Assembly (NCBI RefSeq): GCF_003121705.1
Contig: NZ_PYHR01000002.1
Coordinates: 682,001-746,000 of the forward strand
Direction of reading: 5' to 3'
Origin: Serinibacter arcticus
Lineage (GTDB): Bacteria; Actinomycetota; Actinomycetes; Actinomycetales; Beutenbergiaceae
Length of the DNA stretch: 64,000 bases
The notes under the pieces are model-generated. The model was not told where the DNA came from. It searched no databases and saw only the letters and a program-made list of their open reading frames with translations. Below, in pieces: positions 46,657 through 55,550 of this stretch. Made by a program: the position numbers and the translations under genes. How positions within the stretch are numbered: the stretch's first letter is position 1; every line of letters begins with the position of its first letter.

Positions 46657-47006
46657 ATCCGCGGACCACCCCGTTGCCAGCGGTCGACCTGACGGACTCG
46701 ATCTGAACCCTCGAGCACCTTGCCCAGGCACTGCGCCTGGGAGAGCGAGCCACCCGCAGCCTCGTCGCTGGCGTCGGCTTCCCCGCCCCGTTCCGCCTCA
46801 CCTCCTTACGCACCGCCCGGCTGTACTGGATGAGGCAGGATCTGCTGGACTACTTCGCCTCACTGCGGGGACGGATGCCGGTCCCCGAGGCGCCGCTGGA
46901 GCAGCAATCTCCGGCCCTGCCGACCAGCCGGTTCGGCCCGACGGAAGAGTCGGCCGCCCTGGCCGAGCTCGCCACCTTGCCGGTAACCGGATGGGGCGAG
47001 CGATGA
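46653..47006 (+). pseudogene. Excisionase-like helix-turn-helix gene broken by an in-frame stop
   Basis: From ATG 46653 the frame reads MNPRTTPLPAVDLTDSI, meets TGA at 46704-46706, and continues in the same frame as LEHLAQALRLGERATRSLVA, GFPAPFRLTSLRTARLYWMR and QDLLDYFASLRGR to a TGA at 47006 (117 codons in all). The middle resembles the short DNA-binding proteins (AlpA/excisionase type) of actinobacterial integrative elements: a helix-turn-helix, a wing with FP-R-L-R-LYW and a final helix. No start codon lies between the stop and the domain. It sits directly inside the left glnA-end repeat. Confidence 0.6.
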
Positions 47007-47124
47007 CCACGCCCCGGGCCCACGGACGACTCATCGGCGAGCACGTCACCATGCCAGCTGATCTGCGGGGTCCGCGATACGCCGACGCCCTCTGCCGACG
47101 AACTCGACACTTTCCCCAGTGCCG
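47003..47124 (+). other. Start of a truncated coupled reading frame, then the transporter 3' end
   Basis: An ATG at 47003 overlaps the stop of the helix-turn-helix pseudogene (ATGA), as in an operon. The frame MTTPRAHGRLIGEHVTMPAD continues only to about 47120, where the 3' end of the oppositely oriented sugar permease gene begins. It may be the first 35-40 codons of a lost element gene. I recognise no family. Confidence 0.35.
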
Positions 47125-48066
47125 TTACTCCTTGACGGAGCCGGCGGCGAGGCCGGACTGCCAGAAGCGTTGGAGGAAGAGGAAGGCGATGATCAGGGGG
47201 ATGATCGTCAGGAGGGAGCCGGTGATGACGAGGTCGAAGATGGCTTGGCCGCCGACGGTGGAGGCCTGGGCGTTCCACGCGTTCAGACCGATCGTCAACG
47301 GGTACCAGGCGGGGTCCTTCAGCATGATCAGCGGGAGGAAGTAGTTGTTCCACGTCGCCACGGTCGTGAACAGCAGGACCGTGACCGTCCCCGGCGCCAG
47401 GAGCGGCAGAGCGACCTGCCAGAACGTGCGGAACTCACTCGACCCGTCCATGCGGGCGGCTTCCATCAGCTCGGTGGGGACGGCCTGGGTGGTGAAGGTC
47501 CACATCAGGTAGAGCCCGAACGGGGAGATCAGCGAGGGGATGATGACCGACCAGGGCGTGTTGGTCAGGCCCATCTGGGAGAACATCAAGAACGTCGGGA
47601 CCGCCAGCGCCGTCCCGGGCACCGCCACGGCGCCGATCACGATCGCGAAGATCGCTTTCTTGCCGGGGAAGGTGAACTTCGCCAGACCGTAGCCGCCCAG
47701 GATCGCCAGCAGCGTCGCACCACCGGCGCCCAGGACCACGTACATGAGCGTGTTCGCGAGCCAGCGCAGGAAGATCCCGTCGTTGTAGGCCAGCGTGTTG
47801 GCGATGTTGTCCAGCAGGGCGAAGGAGTCCCCGAAGGAGAACCCGAACGTGGACAGCAGATCCGGCTGCGTCTTCGTCGCACTGATCAGCAGCCACGCCA
47901 GCGGCAGCAGCGCGTACAGCAGCACGATCGCGGTCAACACCGTCAGCAGGACGTTCCGGCGGGGCTTGTCGTTGCTGTGAGCCTTGCGGGACCGCAGCCG
48001 CGGACCCGCGGAGCGGGACTTGGTGGTGGAGACGCCCACGGTCGTGGTGGGGGTGGTGGTGGTCAT
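47125..48066 (-). CDS. Carbohydrate ABC transporter permease (MalG type)
   Basis: A 313-residue permease with six expected helices. The EAA loop that contacts the ATPase is MEAARMDGSSEFRTFWQVAL. The N-terminus has about 40 polar Thr/Ser/Lys/Arg-rich residues before the first helix. ATG 48066 overlaps the stop of the upstream MalF-type permease by one base. It is the last gene of the GH42 locus. No ATP-binding gene is present; carbohydrate importers of this family commonly share one MsiK-type ATPase encoded elsewhere. Confidence 0.92.
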   Translation of the reverse strand: MTTTTPTTTVGVSTTKSRSAGPRLRSRKAHSNDKPRRNVLLTVLTAIVLLYALLPLAWLLISATKTQPDLLSTFGFSFGDSFALLDNIANTLAYNDGIFLRWLANTLMYVVLGAGGATLLAILGGYGLAKFTFPGKKAIFAIVIGAVAVPGTALAVPTFLMFSQMGLTNTPWSVIIPSLISPFGLYLMWTFTTQAVPTELMEAARMDGSSEFRTFWQVALPLLAPGTVTVLLFTTVATWNNYFLPLIMLKDPAWYPLTIGLNAWNAQASTVGGQAIFDLVITGSLLTIIPLIIAFLFLQRFWQSGLAAGSVKE

Positions 48067-49003
48067 CAGGCGTCCTTCCGCATGCCGCGCAGCTGGACGA
48101 CGTAGGCGATGACCATGGTGAAGATCCCCATGATGATCGCTACCGCAGCGGCGTAGTTGTACTGCTGACCGGCGAAGGACAGGTTGTAGGCGTACAGGTT
48201 CGGGGTGAAGTAGGTGGTGATCGCGTTCGGCGCCAGCTTCTGCAGGATCGAGGGTTCGTTGAAGAGCTGGAAGGACCCGATGATCGAGAAGATCAGCGCG
48301 ACCGCGATCGAGCCCTGGATCGCGGGCATCTTGATGTGACGGATCACGTGATGCTGCCGCGCCCCGTCCAGCTCGGCCGCCTCGTACAGCGAGACCGGGA
48401 TCGTGCGGAGGCTGGAGTAGAAGATCAGCATGTTGTAGCCCACGAACGACCACGTCACGATGTTCCCGATCGCCAGCAGCACCCACTCCGGCCCCAACGG
48501 GTTGGGGATGCTCCACCCGAAGAAGTCGTTGATGTAACCCACCAGCCCGAACCTCGGCCCGTACATGAACCCCCACATCAGAGCCGCGACCACCGCCGGC
48601 ACCGCGTACGGCATGAACACACTGATGCGGAAGAAGTCCTTCCCGTACAGGCGGCCCGAGTCCACCGCCAGGGCCACGAGCATCGCGATCCCCAACATGA
48701 TCGGAACCTGCACCACCAGGAACAGGCTCACCCGGCCCACACCGTTCCAGAACTGCGCATCACCGAACGCCCGGACGTAGTTGTCCAACCCCACGAACAC
48801 CGTCCCCCCACCAGCTGGGAACGGAACAGGGAGATGTACAGGGAGTAGGCCAACGGTGCGATGAACACCAACGTGAACACCGCCATGAACGGCCCCACAA
48901 AACCCCACCCACCCCACGCCACCCGCGGACGACGTGGACGCGCTGAGCCTCCGACGCGACCGGTGGCCGCATCGAGCGTGGGTGGAGCTGGTGCGATGGT
49001 CAC
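48066..49003 (-). CDS. Carbohydrate ABC transporter permease (MalF type), apparent 1-base frameshift
   Basis: MalF-type permease, about 312 residues when repaired. It starts at GTG 49003 (VTIAPAPPTLDAATGR) and runs through the first helix to YISLFRSQLVGG. There the frame is lost at a six-base G run (48804-48809, C on the plus strand): one more G restores GTVFVGLDNYVRAFGDAQFW and the rest. The EAA loop YEAAELDGARQHHVIRHIKM is intact. As drawn the gene would not produce a working protein, so an assembly error is likely. It forms a heterodimer with the MalG-type permease. Confidence 0.85.
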
Positions 49004-49084
49004 GTCGTCGTCCTCTGCCTGTCGAGATGGTCCGGGGCCTGCCGTGGTGCGCCCGCTGAGGGGCGCACCACGGCGAGGTGCGTG

Positions 49085-49660
49085 CTACTCCGCCAGGTGG
49101 GCGAAGCGGTAGAGGAACGCCGCCATGGCGTCCCGGTTGATCGGGACGAGGGGCTGGAACAGGGACGTCCCGTCGTTGCCCTTCCACCCGGTCGCGATCT
49201 CCTCGTGAGCGAGCCAGGAGATCTCCGCGTAGTACTGGTTGTCCGTGGCCACGTCGACGAACGGCGAGGTCTCCGGCGCCTCGAAGGCGGGCGAACCGGC
49301 CGCGCGGTAGAGGAACGCCGCCATTGCGTCGCGGTTGATCGGGCTGAGCGGACGGAACTCCCGCTCCCCGCTCGCCGTGACCCACCCCGTGGTGATCTCC
49401 TGCTCGGCCAGCCAGGCGATCTCGTCGTAGAACAGGTCGTCCGTGGCCACGTCGACGAACGGCGAGGTCTTCGGCGCCTGGAACTCGGGCGAGCCTGCCT
49501 CGCGGTAGAGGAACGCCGCCATCGCGTCACGGTTGATCGGGCTGAGCGGACGGAACTCCCGCTCCCCCGAACCCGTGACCCATCCTGTGGAGATCCCCTG
49601 CTGCGCGAGCCAGCTGATCTCGAACGAGAACTGCGTGCTCGGGGTGACGTCGACGAAGCT
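49085..49660 (-). repeat. Three tandem SLH-like repeats, 198-bp period
   Basis: The same block recurs with starts at 49106, 49304 and 49502, an exact 198-bp (66-codon) period. Each encodes EISWLAxxxIxTGW, a Phe-x-Pro-Leu segment and INRDAMAAFLYR. The repeats probably hold the enzyme on the cell wall. Confidence 0.85.
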
Positions 49661-51826
49661 GATCGTCTCGTCACCCTCGATCGTGACCTCGTCCCAGATC
49701 GTCGCCGTCCGCTCGAAGACCACGGCGAGCCGGACCGCCGTCCCGGGCTCGAGGTCGCTCGGGAGCGTGATGCTGCCGCGCTGCTCGCCGTCGAACGCCA
49801 CCGCTCCCAGCGGGACGGTGTCGTCCCCGACGATCACGTAGACCTCACCCTCGACGTCCGCGTTGCGCGGCAGCCCCGTCGGGGTGAACCGGGCGGCGTC
49901 GAGCTCGATCGCCGCCCCGGCGTCGACCGTGGTCGGCACGACGAGATCGGCGTCCGCCCGGGCCGGCGTGAGGTCGGTGGCCGACGGTGCACGGCGCACC
50001 AGCTGCCAGTCCTGGGTGCCGTCGGTGGTGGCGTTCTGGATCGTCACCGGGGCGTCGGGCGCCGAGCCCGTGAGGTAGCGGCCGCTGTTCGAGGCGACCT
50101 GCAGGCGGACGTGGCCCTCCTCGCCGTCGACCAGTCGCCACGAGCCGCCGACTGAGTCGTCGACCCACTGACCGACGCGCTGGCCGACGCTCGGGTTGCC
50201 GGTCCAGATGGCCGCGGCGCGACCGCCGGCGGCATTGAGGAGCGTCACCGCGCCGCCCGGCTTGGTCACCGGACGCCAGTACTGCGTGTCGGGAACGGTG
50301 GCCGAGCCGGCGGCCTCGAGCTGCACGTCCGGCTCGTCGAAGGAGCCGAGGTTGGCGTCGTTGACCGAGTCGCCCGTGCCGAGCACCTGACCGGTCGCAC
50401 GGTTCACGAGCTGGTAGTAGGCGCCGTCGGAGTCACCGATGTCGACGTGCGCGAACCGGAGCACGGCCGAGCTGGTCGGGCCGCCCCACGTGCCCTGGAG
50501 GATGAGCAGCTGACCGGTGCCCTCGACGTACTGGAGGTTGCGGCTGTAGCCCGAGCCGAGGGTGGTCTGGTATTCGACCCACCGGCCGTCGCTCCGGCCG
50601 GACTCGTTCACCCAGATGCTGCCGCTGCCGGACGCGTTGTAGACCAGACGGCCGTCCTCGAGGTGCAGGAGGACCGGGCTGCCGCCCATCGCGAGCGTGC
50701 GCGATCCCGGGGCGACCGGGAGCTGGTTGACACCGAGCCCCACGTCGCTCGGCGCCGAGCCGAACTCGCGCGGATCGTCGGCGATCTTGAACCGGGTGTT
50801 GGCCCCACCACCGAAGTACTCGAAGGTCATCAGCCACTTGCCGTCGGTCGTCGGGACGACCGTGGTCATGCCGGGACGGCCGCCACCGATCTGCGACGTG
50901 CCCGCGACGTCCTCGGTCAGACCGGCGACGTCGATCACCGGCTCGCTCCACGGCGCGGCGGTGCCGTCCCACGTGCGGTGGACGAGCACCTGGCCGTGGG
51001 AGTCCGTGGCGGTGTCGTTCGCCGGGTTGATCACCGGCACGCCCGTCGTCGGGTCCACCGAGAGGTAGTCGTTCTCGTCGGAGTAGTACACGATCAGCTC
51101 GCCGTCGTGCACCATCAGGTGCGGCTCCCAGAGCGGGTCGACCTGGCGGTGGAGGTTCGCGGTCGAGACGTTGGAGCCGGTCGCGCCGGCGCTGCCGCCC
51201 TGCCACCCGCCCTCCGCCACGATGTGCTCGAAGGCCCACGTGGCGCCGTCGTCGGTGCTGGAGTACAGCGCGATCGCGAGGTTCTCGCGGTCACCGTCGT
51301 TGTTCGGGACCCACGAGGGGTCGGCGGCCTTGCGCTCGGTGTAGTACCGGTCCTCGCCGGAGACGATCGAGGACAGCAGGAGCGTCCCCTCCTCGAGGTC
51401 GCCGACGGTCTCGGGGAGCACGTAGAGGTTCGGGTTGGTCCAGTTGCTCGTGTATTGCGCGACCTCGGGGTCGTCGGACAGGTACGCCGGGGCGGGGACC
51501 TCAGCCAGCGGGGCCCACGTGTCGCCGTAGTCGTCCGAGGCGTAGATCGGCAGCGTCAGGCCGGTGGCCCCGCCCGAGGCGGGGACCACGGTCGCCCGCT
51601 CGAAGGAGGCGACCAGGCGACCGTTCGGCAGCTGCGTCGATTTCGGGTAGACGGCGCAGTTGCCGCGGCCCTTGAGGCAGTCGGCGGTGTCGGGCAGTTG
51701 GTAGAGCGTGCCTCCCGTCGGCGTGTAGGCCGCCGCGCTGACGGCGGTCGTGGCCGCGAGGGCGATCGCCGCGACGACGGCGGACGTGCGTGCGAGGACG
51801 CGGGTGCGGGTCTGCGTGCGCGGCAT
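49085..51826 (-). CDS. Secreted BNR-repeat (sialidase-superfamily) glycosidase with RICIN-like and SLH-like domains
   Basis: A 913-residue exported protein. Signal peptide (about residues 1-32), then a beta-propeller domain to about 470 with Asp-boxes (SDDYGDTW, STDDGATW), resembling BNR enzymes such as GH93 exo-arabinanases or sialidases. A RICIN-like lectin domain follows (about 475-620; GQVLGTGDSVND), a beta-sandwich-like linker, and three SLH-like repeats at the C-terminus. It probably trims a plant or microbial polysaccharide at the cell surface and feeds the adjacent ABC importer. Its start is one base from the binding-protein stop. Substrate is not settled. Confidence 0.75.
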   Translation of the reverse strand: MPRTQTRTRVLARTSAVVAAIALAATTAVSAAAYTPTGGTLYQLPDTADCLKGRGNCAVYPKSTQLPNGRLVASFERATVVPASGGATGLTLPIYASDDYGDTWAPLAEVPAPAYLSDDPEVAQYTSNWTNPNLYVLPETVGDLEEGTLLLSSIVSGEDRYYTERKAADPSWVPNNDGDRENLAIALYSSTDDGATWAFEHIVAEGGWQGGSAGATGSNVSTANLHRQVDPLWEPHLMVHDGELIVYYSDENDYLSVDPTTGVPVINPANDTATDSHGQVLVHRTWDGTAAPWSEPVIDVAGLTEDVAGTSQIGGGRPGMTTVVPTTDGKWLMTFEYFGGGANTRFKIADDPREFGSAPSDVGLGVNQLPVAPGSRTLAMGGSPVLLHLEDGRLVYNASGSGSIWVNESGRSDGRWVEYQTTLGSGYSRNLQYVEGTGQLLILQGTWGGPTSSAVLRFAHVDIGDSDGAYYQLVNRATGQVLGTGDSVNDANLGSFDEPDVQLEAAGSATVPDTQYWRPVTKPGGAVTLLNAAGGRAAAIWTGNPSVGQRVGQWVDDSVGGSWRLVDGEEGHVRLQVASNSGRYLTGSAPDAPVTIQNATTDGTQDWQLVRRAPSATDLTPARADADLVVPTTVDAGAAIELDAARFTPTGLPRNADVEGEVYVIVGDDTVPLGAVAFDGEQRGSITLPSDLEPGTAVRLAVVFERTATIWDEVTIEGDETISFVDVTPSTQFSFEISWLAQQGISTGWVTGSGEREFRPLSPINRDAMAAFLYREAGSPEFQAPKTSPFVDVATDDLFYDEIAWLAEQEITTGWVTASGEREFRPLSPINRDAMAAFLYRAAGSPAFEAPETSPFVDVATDNQYYAEISWLAHEEIATGWKGNDGTSLFQPLVPINRDAMAAFLYRFAHLAE

Positions 51827-51827
51827 C

Positions 51828-53180
51828 TCAGTTGCCTTCCTCGACGGTGAAGCCCTGCTCGTTGCCGTAGCTCACGATGCTCTGCTGCCAGTCCGTGAGA
51901 CCGAGGTTGAGGTCCGCGTCGCTCGTGTAGGAGCTTCCGACGGTGTCCCCGAAGATGCTGTTGGCGTAGACCTGGAACGGCAGGTACTGCCAGCCCGAGG
52001 CGACGTTGTCCGAGGCCTCGACGAGGACCTTGTTGACCTCCTGGCCGCGGAAGTACTCCGGCGCCCAGGCCAGGAACTCCTCGTCGTTCAGGTCGGCGGT
52101 GGTGGCGGGGAACCCGCCACCCTCGAGGAAGACCTCGACGCCGTCGCCGTTGTTCAGCCAGCGCAGGAACGCGGCGGCCAGCGCGGGGCTGTCGGTCTGC
52201 TTGATCACGGACTGGGCGCTGCCGCCGTTCTCGGCGGTCTCGGTGGCCCCGTCGTAGCTCGGGACGGGGGCGACCTGCCAGTCTCCGGCGCCGTCGGGCA
52301 CGGAGGCCTCCATCATCCCGGGCATCCAGGCGCCCGTGATGATCGTGGCGATCGAGCCGTCGTTCAGGCTGCGGTACCAGTCGTCGCTCCAGGTGGGCAC
52401 GTCGGACAGGAGGCCCGGCTGGAGGAGCTGGTTCCACATGTCGGCCCAGCGCTGCGTGCCCTCGTCCTGCAGGTCCACGGTGACCGTGTCGCCCTCGACC
52501 TGGTAGGGGCGGCCGCCGGCCTGCCAGATGAGCGGCTGCGCGAAGCCGGGGTCACCGCCGTCGGAGGTGATGTAGCGGCTCGGGTCGGCGGCGTGCAGCG
52601 CCTCGCCCGCGGCGACGTACTCGTCCCACGTCGCCGGGACGTCGAGCCCGAACTTCTCGAACACGGCGGCGTTGTAGAGCATGACGAGCGGCCCCGAGTC
52701 CTGGGGCAGGCCGAAGATGCCGCCGCCCTGGCTGACCGACTCCCAGGTGGAGGCGGTGTAGTCGTCCTCGAGGTCACCGAAGCCGTAGGGCGTCAGGTCG
52801 AGCAGACCGTCGGTGAGGGAGAACTGCTGGATCGCGTAGTACTCGATCTGCGCGACGTCAGGGGCGCCGCTGCCGGCCTGGATGGCGTTCTGCAGCGTCG
52901 TGTACTGGTCGGTGGCGGTCCCGGCGTTGACCACCTCGACGGTGACGTTCGGGTGCTCGGCCATGAACGCCTCGGCCTGAGCCTCGCCGGCGGGGGTCCA
53001 CGTCCAGTAGGTGAGCTCTCCGCCCTCCTCGAGGGCGGCGTCGAGTGCCTCGGCGGAGGCGTCGCCGCCACCGGCGTCGCCGTCGGAACCGCCGGGGCTG
53101 CAGGCGGCGAGGGTGAGGCCGACCGCGGCCGCGAGGGTGGCTGCTGCGACCCTGCGGCGAGCGTGGGATGTCGTGGTCAC
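51828..53180 (-). CDS. Sugar-binding lipoprotein of ABC transporter
   Basis: Family 1 extracellular solute-binding protein of 450 residues. Signal peptide with lipobox LAAC (Cys27), a Gly/Asp/Ala-rich linker, then the two-lobed domain: TYWTWTPAGEAQAEAF, APDVAQIEYYAI, GIFGLPQDSGPLVMLYN, and NGGSAQSVIKQTDSPALAAA. It should deliver an oligosaccharide to the two permeases downstream. The GTG 53180 start is 54 bases after the GH42 gene. Specificity cannot be read from sequence; context suggests galactose- or arabinose-containing oligosaccharides. Confidence 0.92.
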   Translation of the reverse strand: MTTTSHARRRVAAATLAAAVGLTLAACSPGGSDGDAGGGDASAEALDAALEEGGELTYWTWTPAGEAQAEAFMAEHPNVTVEVVNAGTATDQYTTLQNAIQAGSGAPDVAQIEYYAIQQFSLTDGLLDLTPYGFGDLEDDYTASTWESVSQGGGIFGLPQDSGPLVMLYNAAVFEKFGLDVPATWDEYVAAGEALHAADPSRYITSDGGDPGFAQPLIWQAGGRPYQVEGDTVTVDLQDEGTQRWADMWNQLLQPGLLSDVPTWSDDWYRSLNDGSIATIITGAWMPGMMEASVPDGAGDWQVAPVPSYDGATETAENGGSAQSVIKQTDSPALAAAFLRWLNNGDGVEVFLEGGGFPATTADLNDEEFLAWAPEYFRGQEVNKVLVEASDNVASGWQYLPFQVYANSIFGDTVGSSYTSDADLNLGLTDWQQSIVSYGNEQGFTVEEGN

Positions 53181-53234
53181 TGGTGCTCCTAGTTCACATC
53201 GTTGTGCGGGATGGGGTGGGACGGAAGATGCGGC

Positions 53235-55358
53235 TCAGGGGTGGGAGCCGGGGCCCACCAGGACGCGAACGTCCCAGGGGGCGAGGACGAGGGGCTGCGC
53301 GGGGTCGCACCGCTCCCCCGAGATCGCGTCGACGAGGTCGGCCTCGGGACGCAGGGCGAGGCTCTGCGCCTCCCACGACCAGCCGAAGACGAACCAGAGG
53401 CGTTCACCCCGGGCGTTCGCGCCGGACGTGACGGTCACGGAGGCGGGCGGGTCGAGGAGGAGCTGGTCGACGAGCGCCGCCGGGGAGGCCCAGCGCACGA
53501 GCGCCGCCGCGGCCGCCGGGTCCGGGACGAAGCCGACGGTCGTGACCCGCCCGGAACCGTGCGCGTTCGTGGTGATCGCGGCGAAGTCGCCGAACCGGGG
53601 GTGGGCGTAGGTGGCGAGCGTCTCGCCGGTGTCCGGCCGGAGGCCGTCGACCCACAGGCGGGCGCGGCCACCGGCCGGGAGGGTGAGCGCGTCGCCGGTG
53701 GCGAGCAGCTCGATGTCGTCCTCCAGGTTGGAGTACTCCTCGTAGCTGACGCCGGCCGCCTCGGTGAGCCGGGGAGGGCTGACCGCCACCCGGGCGCGGG
53801 CCTCGTGGTCGGCGTAGCCGGTCCGGGGACCGAGCACCAGGTGGCCGCCGAGGGCCGCGTACTCGCGGAGCAGGTCGAGCTCGGCGTCGGTCGCGACGTA
53901 CGCGCCCGCCGCGATCAGCACGGGGAAGCGGGTAACGAGCGCCTCGGCACCGAGCGCCAGCGCCTGCTCGAGATGGAGGATACGAGCCTGCCGGCCGGCG
54001 TCGACGACCCCGCGGTAGAACGGGTCGACGATGTGCTCGTAGGACTCCTCGTCCCCGGCGCCGTCGACCGCGAACGGGGGCATGAACTGCAGGCCGTAGC
54101 GGCTCGGCACGGACCAGAGGACGGCCACGTCGGCGTCGGGCTCGAAGCCCTCCGTGCGCGGTCCGACGGCGGCCAGCTGGCTCCCGAGCTCGCTCACCTC
54201 GCCGTACACCCGGCCGGGCACGAGGCTGTGCGGCAGCACGCCGCCCCAGTAGGTCTCGGCGCCGTAGGGCAGCGTGTGCCAGTGCCAGTACTCGATCGTG
54301 GAGGCGCCGCGCGAGATGAAGGCGAACGCCGCCTGGCGCAGCTGGCCCGGGTAGGGCGGGAAGCTGTGGGAGGAGTCGTCGATGGCCTGCGCGTTGGTCT
54401 CGGTGACGAGGTAGCGGGCCTGCTTGGAGGAGAACAGACGGTCGGCCTGCCGCAGCAGCCCGGCCACGCCGGTGGTCGTCCAGTAGTTCAGCTGCGAGCG
54501 CTCGACGCCGTGCTCGAGCCGGTCCTGCATGCCGTAGTACGGGTTGCCTGCCGTGACGTCGAGCGCCTCGAACACCTCGCGGTCGTCGACGCCGCGGCGC
54601 GGGTACTGCAGGCAAGTCATCACGAACTGGTCGTCCGTGGAGTACTCGCGGACGATCCCGGCCTGCCACGCGATGAACTCGGTGGTCTGCTGCGCCTGGA
54701 AGCGGCGCCACGCGAGGTCGTACTGCGGGAAGGAGTTGCCGTCCGGACGCCACAGCTCGGAGAAGTCCGCGATCCGGTGCGACCAGTAGGTCAGGCCCCA
54801 CTCGCGGTTCAGCGTCTCGGCGTCGCCGTAGGTCGCCCTGAGGTGGCGCACGAACCGCGTGAAGACACCGTGGTTGTGGAAGAGCTCGAGGCCCGGCTCG
54901 TTGTCGACCTGGAAGCCGATGACGGCGGGGTGCTCGGCGTACCGGGCGACCACCTTGCGGATCACCCGCTCGGCGTGGAAGCGGAACGCCGGGTGGGTGT
55001 AGTCGACCTCCTGGCGGGCGCCCCACGGGATCCGCTCCCCCGTGCGTCGCTCCCCGGCGATCTCCGGGTAGCTGACCTGGAGCCACGGCGGCACGGCGTA
55101 GGTGGGGGTCCCGAGGATGACGGCGAGGCCCCGCTCGTGCGCGGCGTCCAGCACCGGGGCCAGCCACTCGAGGTCGAAGACGCCGTCGGACGGCTCCCAG
55201 GTGGACCACACGGACTCGCCCACCCGGATCAGCGTGATGCCGGCCTCGACCATGAGGTCCAGGTCGAGGTGCAGGCGGTCGGTCTGGTGGTACTCGGGGT
55301 AGTAGGCGACCCCGAGGTGGATCCCGGGGGAGGCGGTGGTCTGCGTCGTCGTCGACAT
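53235..55358 (-). CDS. GH42 beta-galactosidase
   Basis: Glycoside hydrolase family 42 enzyme of 707 residues with no signal peptide, so it acts on imported oligosaccharides. N-terminal GVAYYPEYHQ, acid/base Glu154 in VDNEPG, nucleophile Glu320 in TETNAQ; GH42 trimerisation (ALWSVPSRYG-like VAVLWSVPSRYGL) and C-terminal beta domains are present. Some GH42 enzymes cleave alpha-L-arabinopyranosides, so beta-galactosidase is the default name only. It is the first gene of the operon GH42, binding protein, BNR enzyme, two permeases, divergent from lacI. Start ATG 55358; the longer open frame enters the operator region. Confidence 0.93.
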   Translation of the reverse strand: MSTTTQTTASPGIHLGVAYYPEYHQTDRLHLDLDLMVEAGITLIRVGESVWSTWEPSDGVFDLEWLAPVLDAAHERGLAVILGTPTYAVPPWLQVSYPEIAGERRTGERIPWGARQEVDYTHPAFRFHAERVIRKVVARYAEHPAVIGFQVDNEPGLELFHNHGVFTRFVRHLRATYGDAETLNREWGLTYWSHRIADFSELWRPDGNSFPQYDLAWRRFQAQQTTEFIAWQAGIVREYSTDDQFVMTCLQYPRRGVDDREVFEALDVTAGNPYYGMQDRLEHGVERSQLNYWTTTGVAGLLRQADRLFSSKQARYLVTETNAQAIDDSSHSFPPYPGQLRQAAFAFISRGASTIEYWHWHTLPYGAETYWGGVLPHSLVPGRVYGEVSELGSQLAAVGPRTEGFEPDADVAVLWSVPSRYGLQFMPPFAVDGAGDEESYEHIVDPFYRGVVDAGRQARILHLEQALALGAEALVTRFPVLIAAGAYVATDAELDLLREYAALGGHLVLGPRTGYADHEARARVAVSPPRLTEAAGVSYEEYSNLEDDIELLATGDALTLPAGGRARLWVDGLRPDTGETLATYAHPRFGDFAAITTNAHGSGRVTTVGFVPDPAAAAALVRWASPAALVDQLLLDPPASVTVTSGANARGERLWFVFGWSWEAQSLALRPEADLVDAISGERCDPAQPLVLAPWDVRVLVGPGSHP

Positions 55359-55413
55359 GCTGCGAGCTCCGTGGTCGTGGCGGGTGCTGCGAAGCACCGT
55401 ACGCCAGGACGTT

Positions 55414-55437
55414 ACCGGAAACAAGTGACCGGAAACA
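55414..55437. repeat. Tandem direct repeats in the GH42/lacI intergenic region
   Basis: ACCGGAAACA occurs at 55414-55423 and again at 55428-55437, 14 bases apart, upstream of the GH42 gene. They could be half-sites for the LacI protein or RNA polymerase contacts. Confidence 0.4.
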
Positions 55438-55453
55438 TTGCGCGGCCGCAACG

Positions 55454-55469
55454 ATGTTGTCGCTAACAT
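55454..55469. promoter_or_regulatory. Candidate LacI-family operator
   Basis: ATGTTGTCGCTAACAT is an imperfect palindrome with central CG and arms ATGTT/AACAT, the usual form of LacI-family operators. It lies between the divergent GH42 and lacI genes, 22 bases before a TAGGAT -10 (55492-55497) of lacI, so it could control both. Confidence 0.5.
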
Positions 55470-55550
55470 GCCGCGACGTGTGAGAGCCGTCTAGGATGAG
55501 CCGGGAGAGCCGGGAGAGAGCCACCCGGCCCGAGCGAGGAGCAGGGCCTC

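Noticed and set aside
55441-55448. GCGGCCGC palindrome before lacI as operator
   Set aside because: An eight-base GC palindrome is expected by chance in such DNA and its flanks are not symmetrical.
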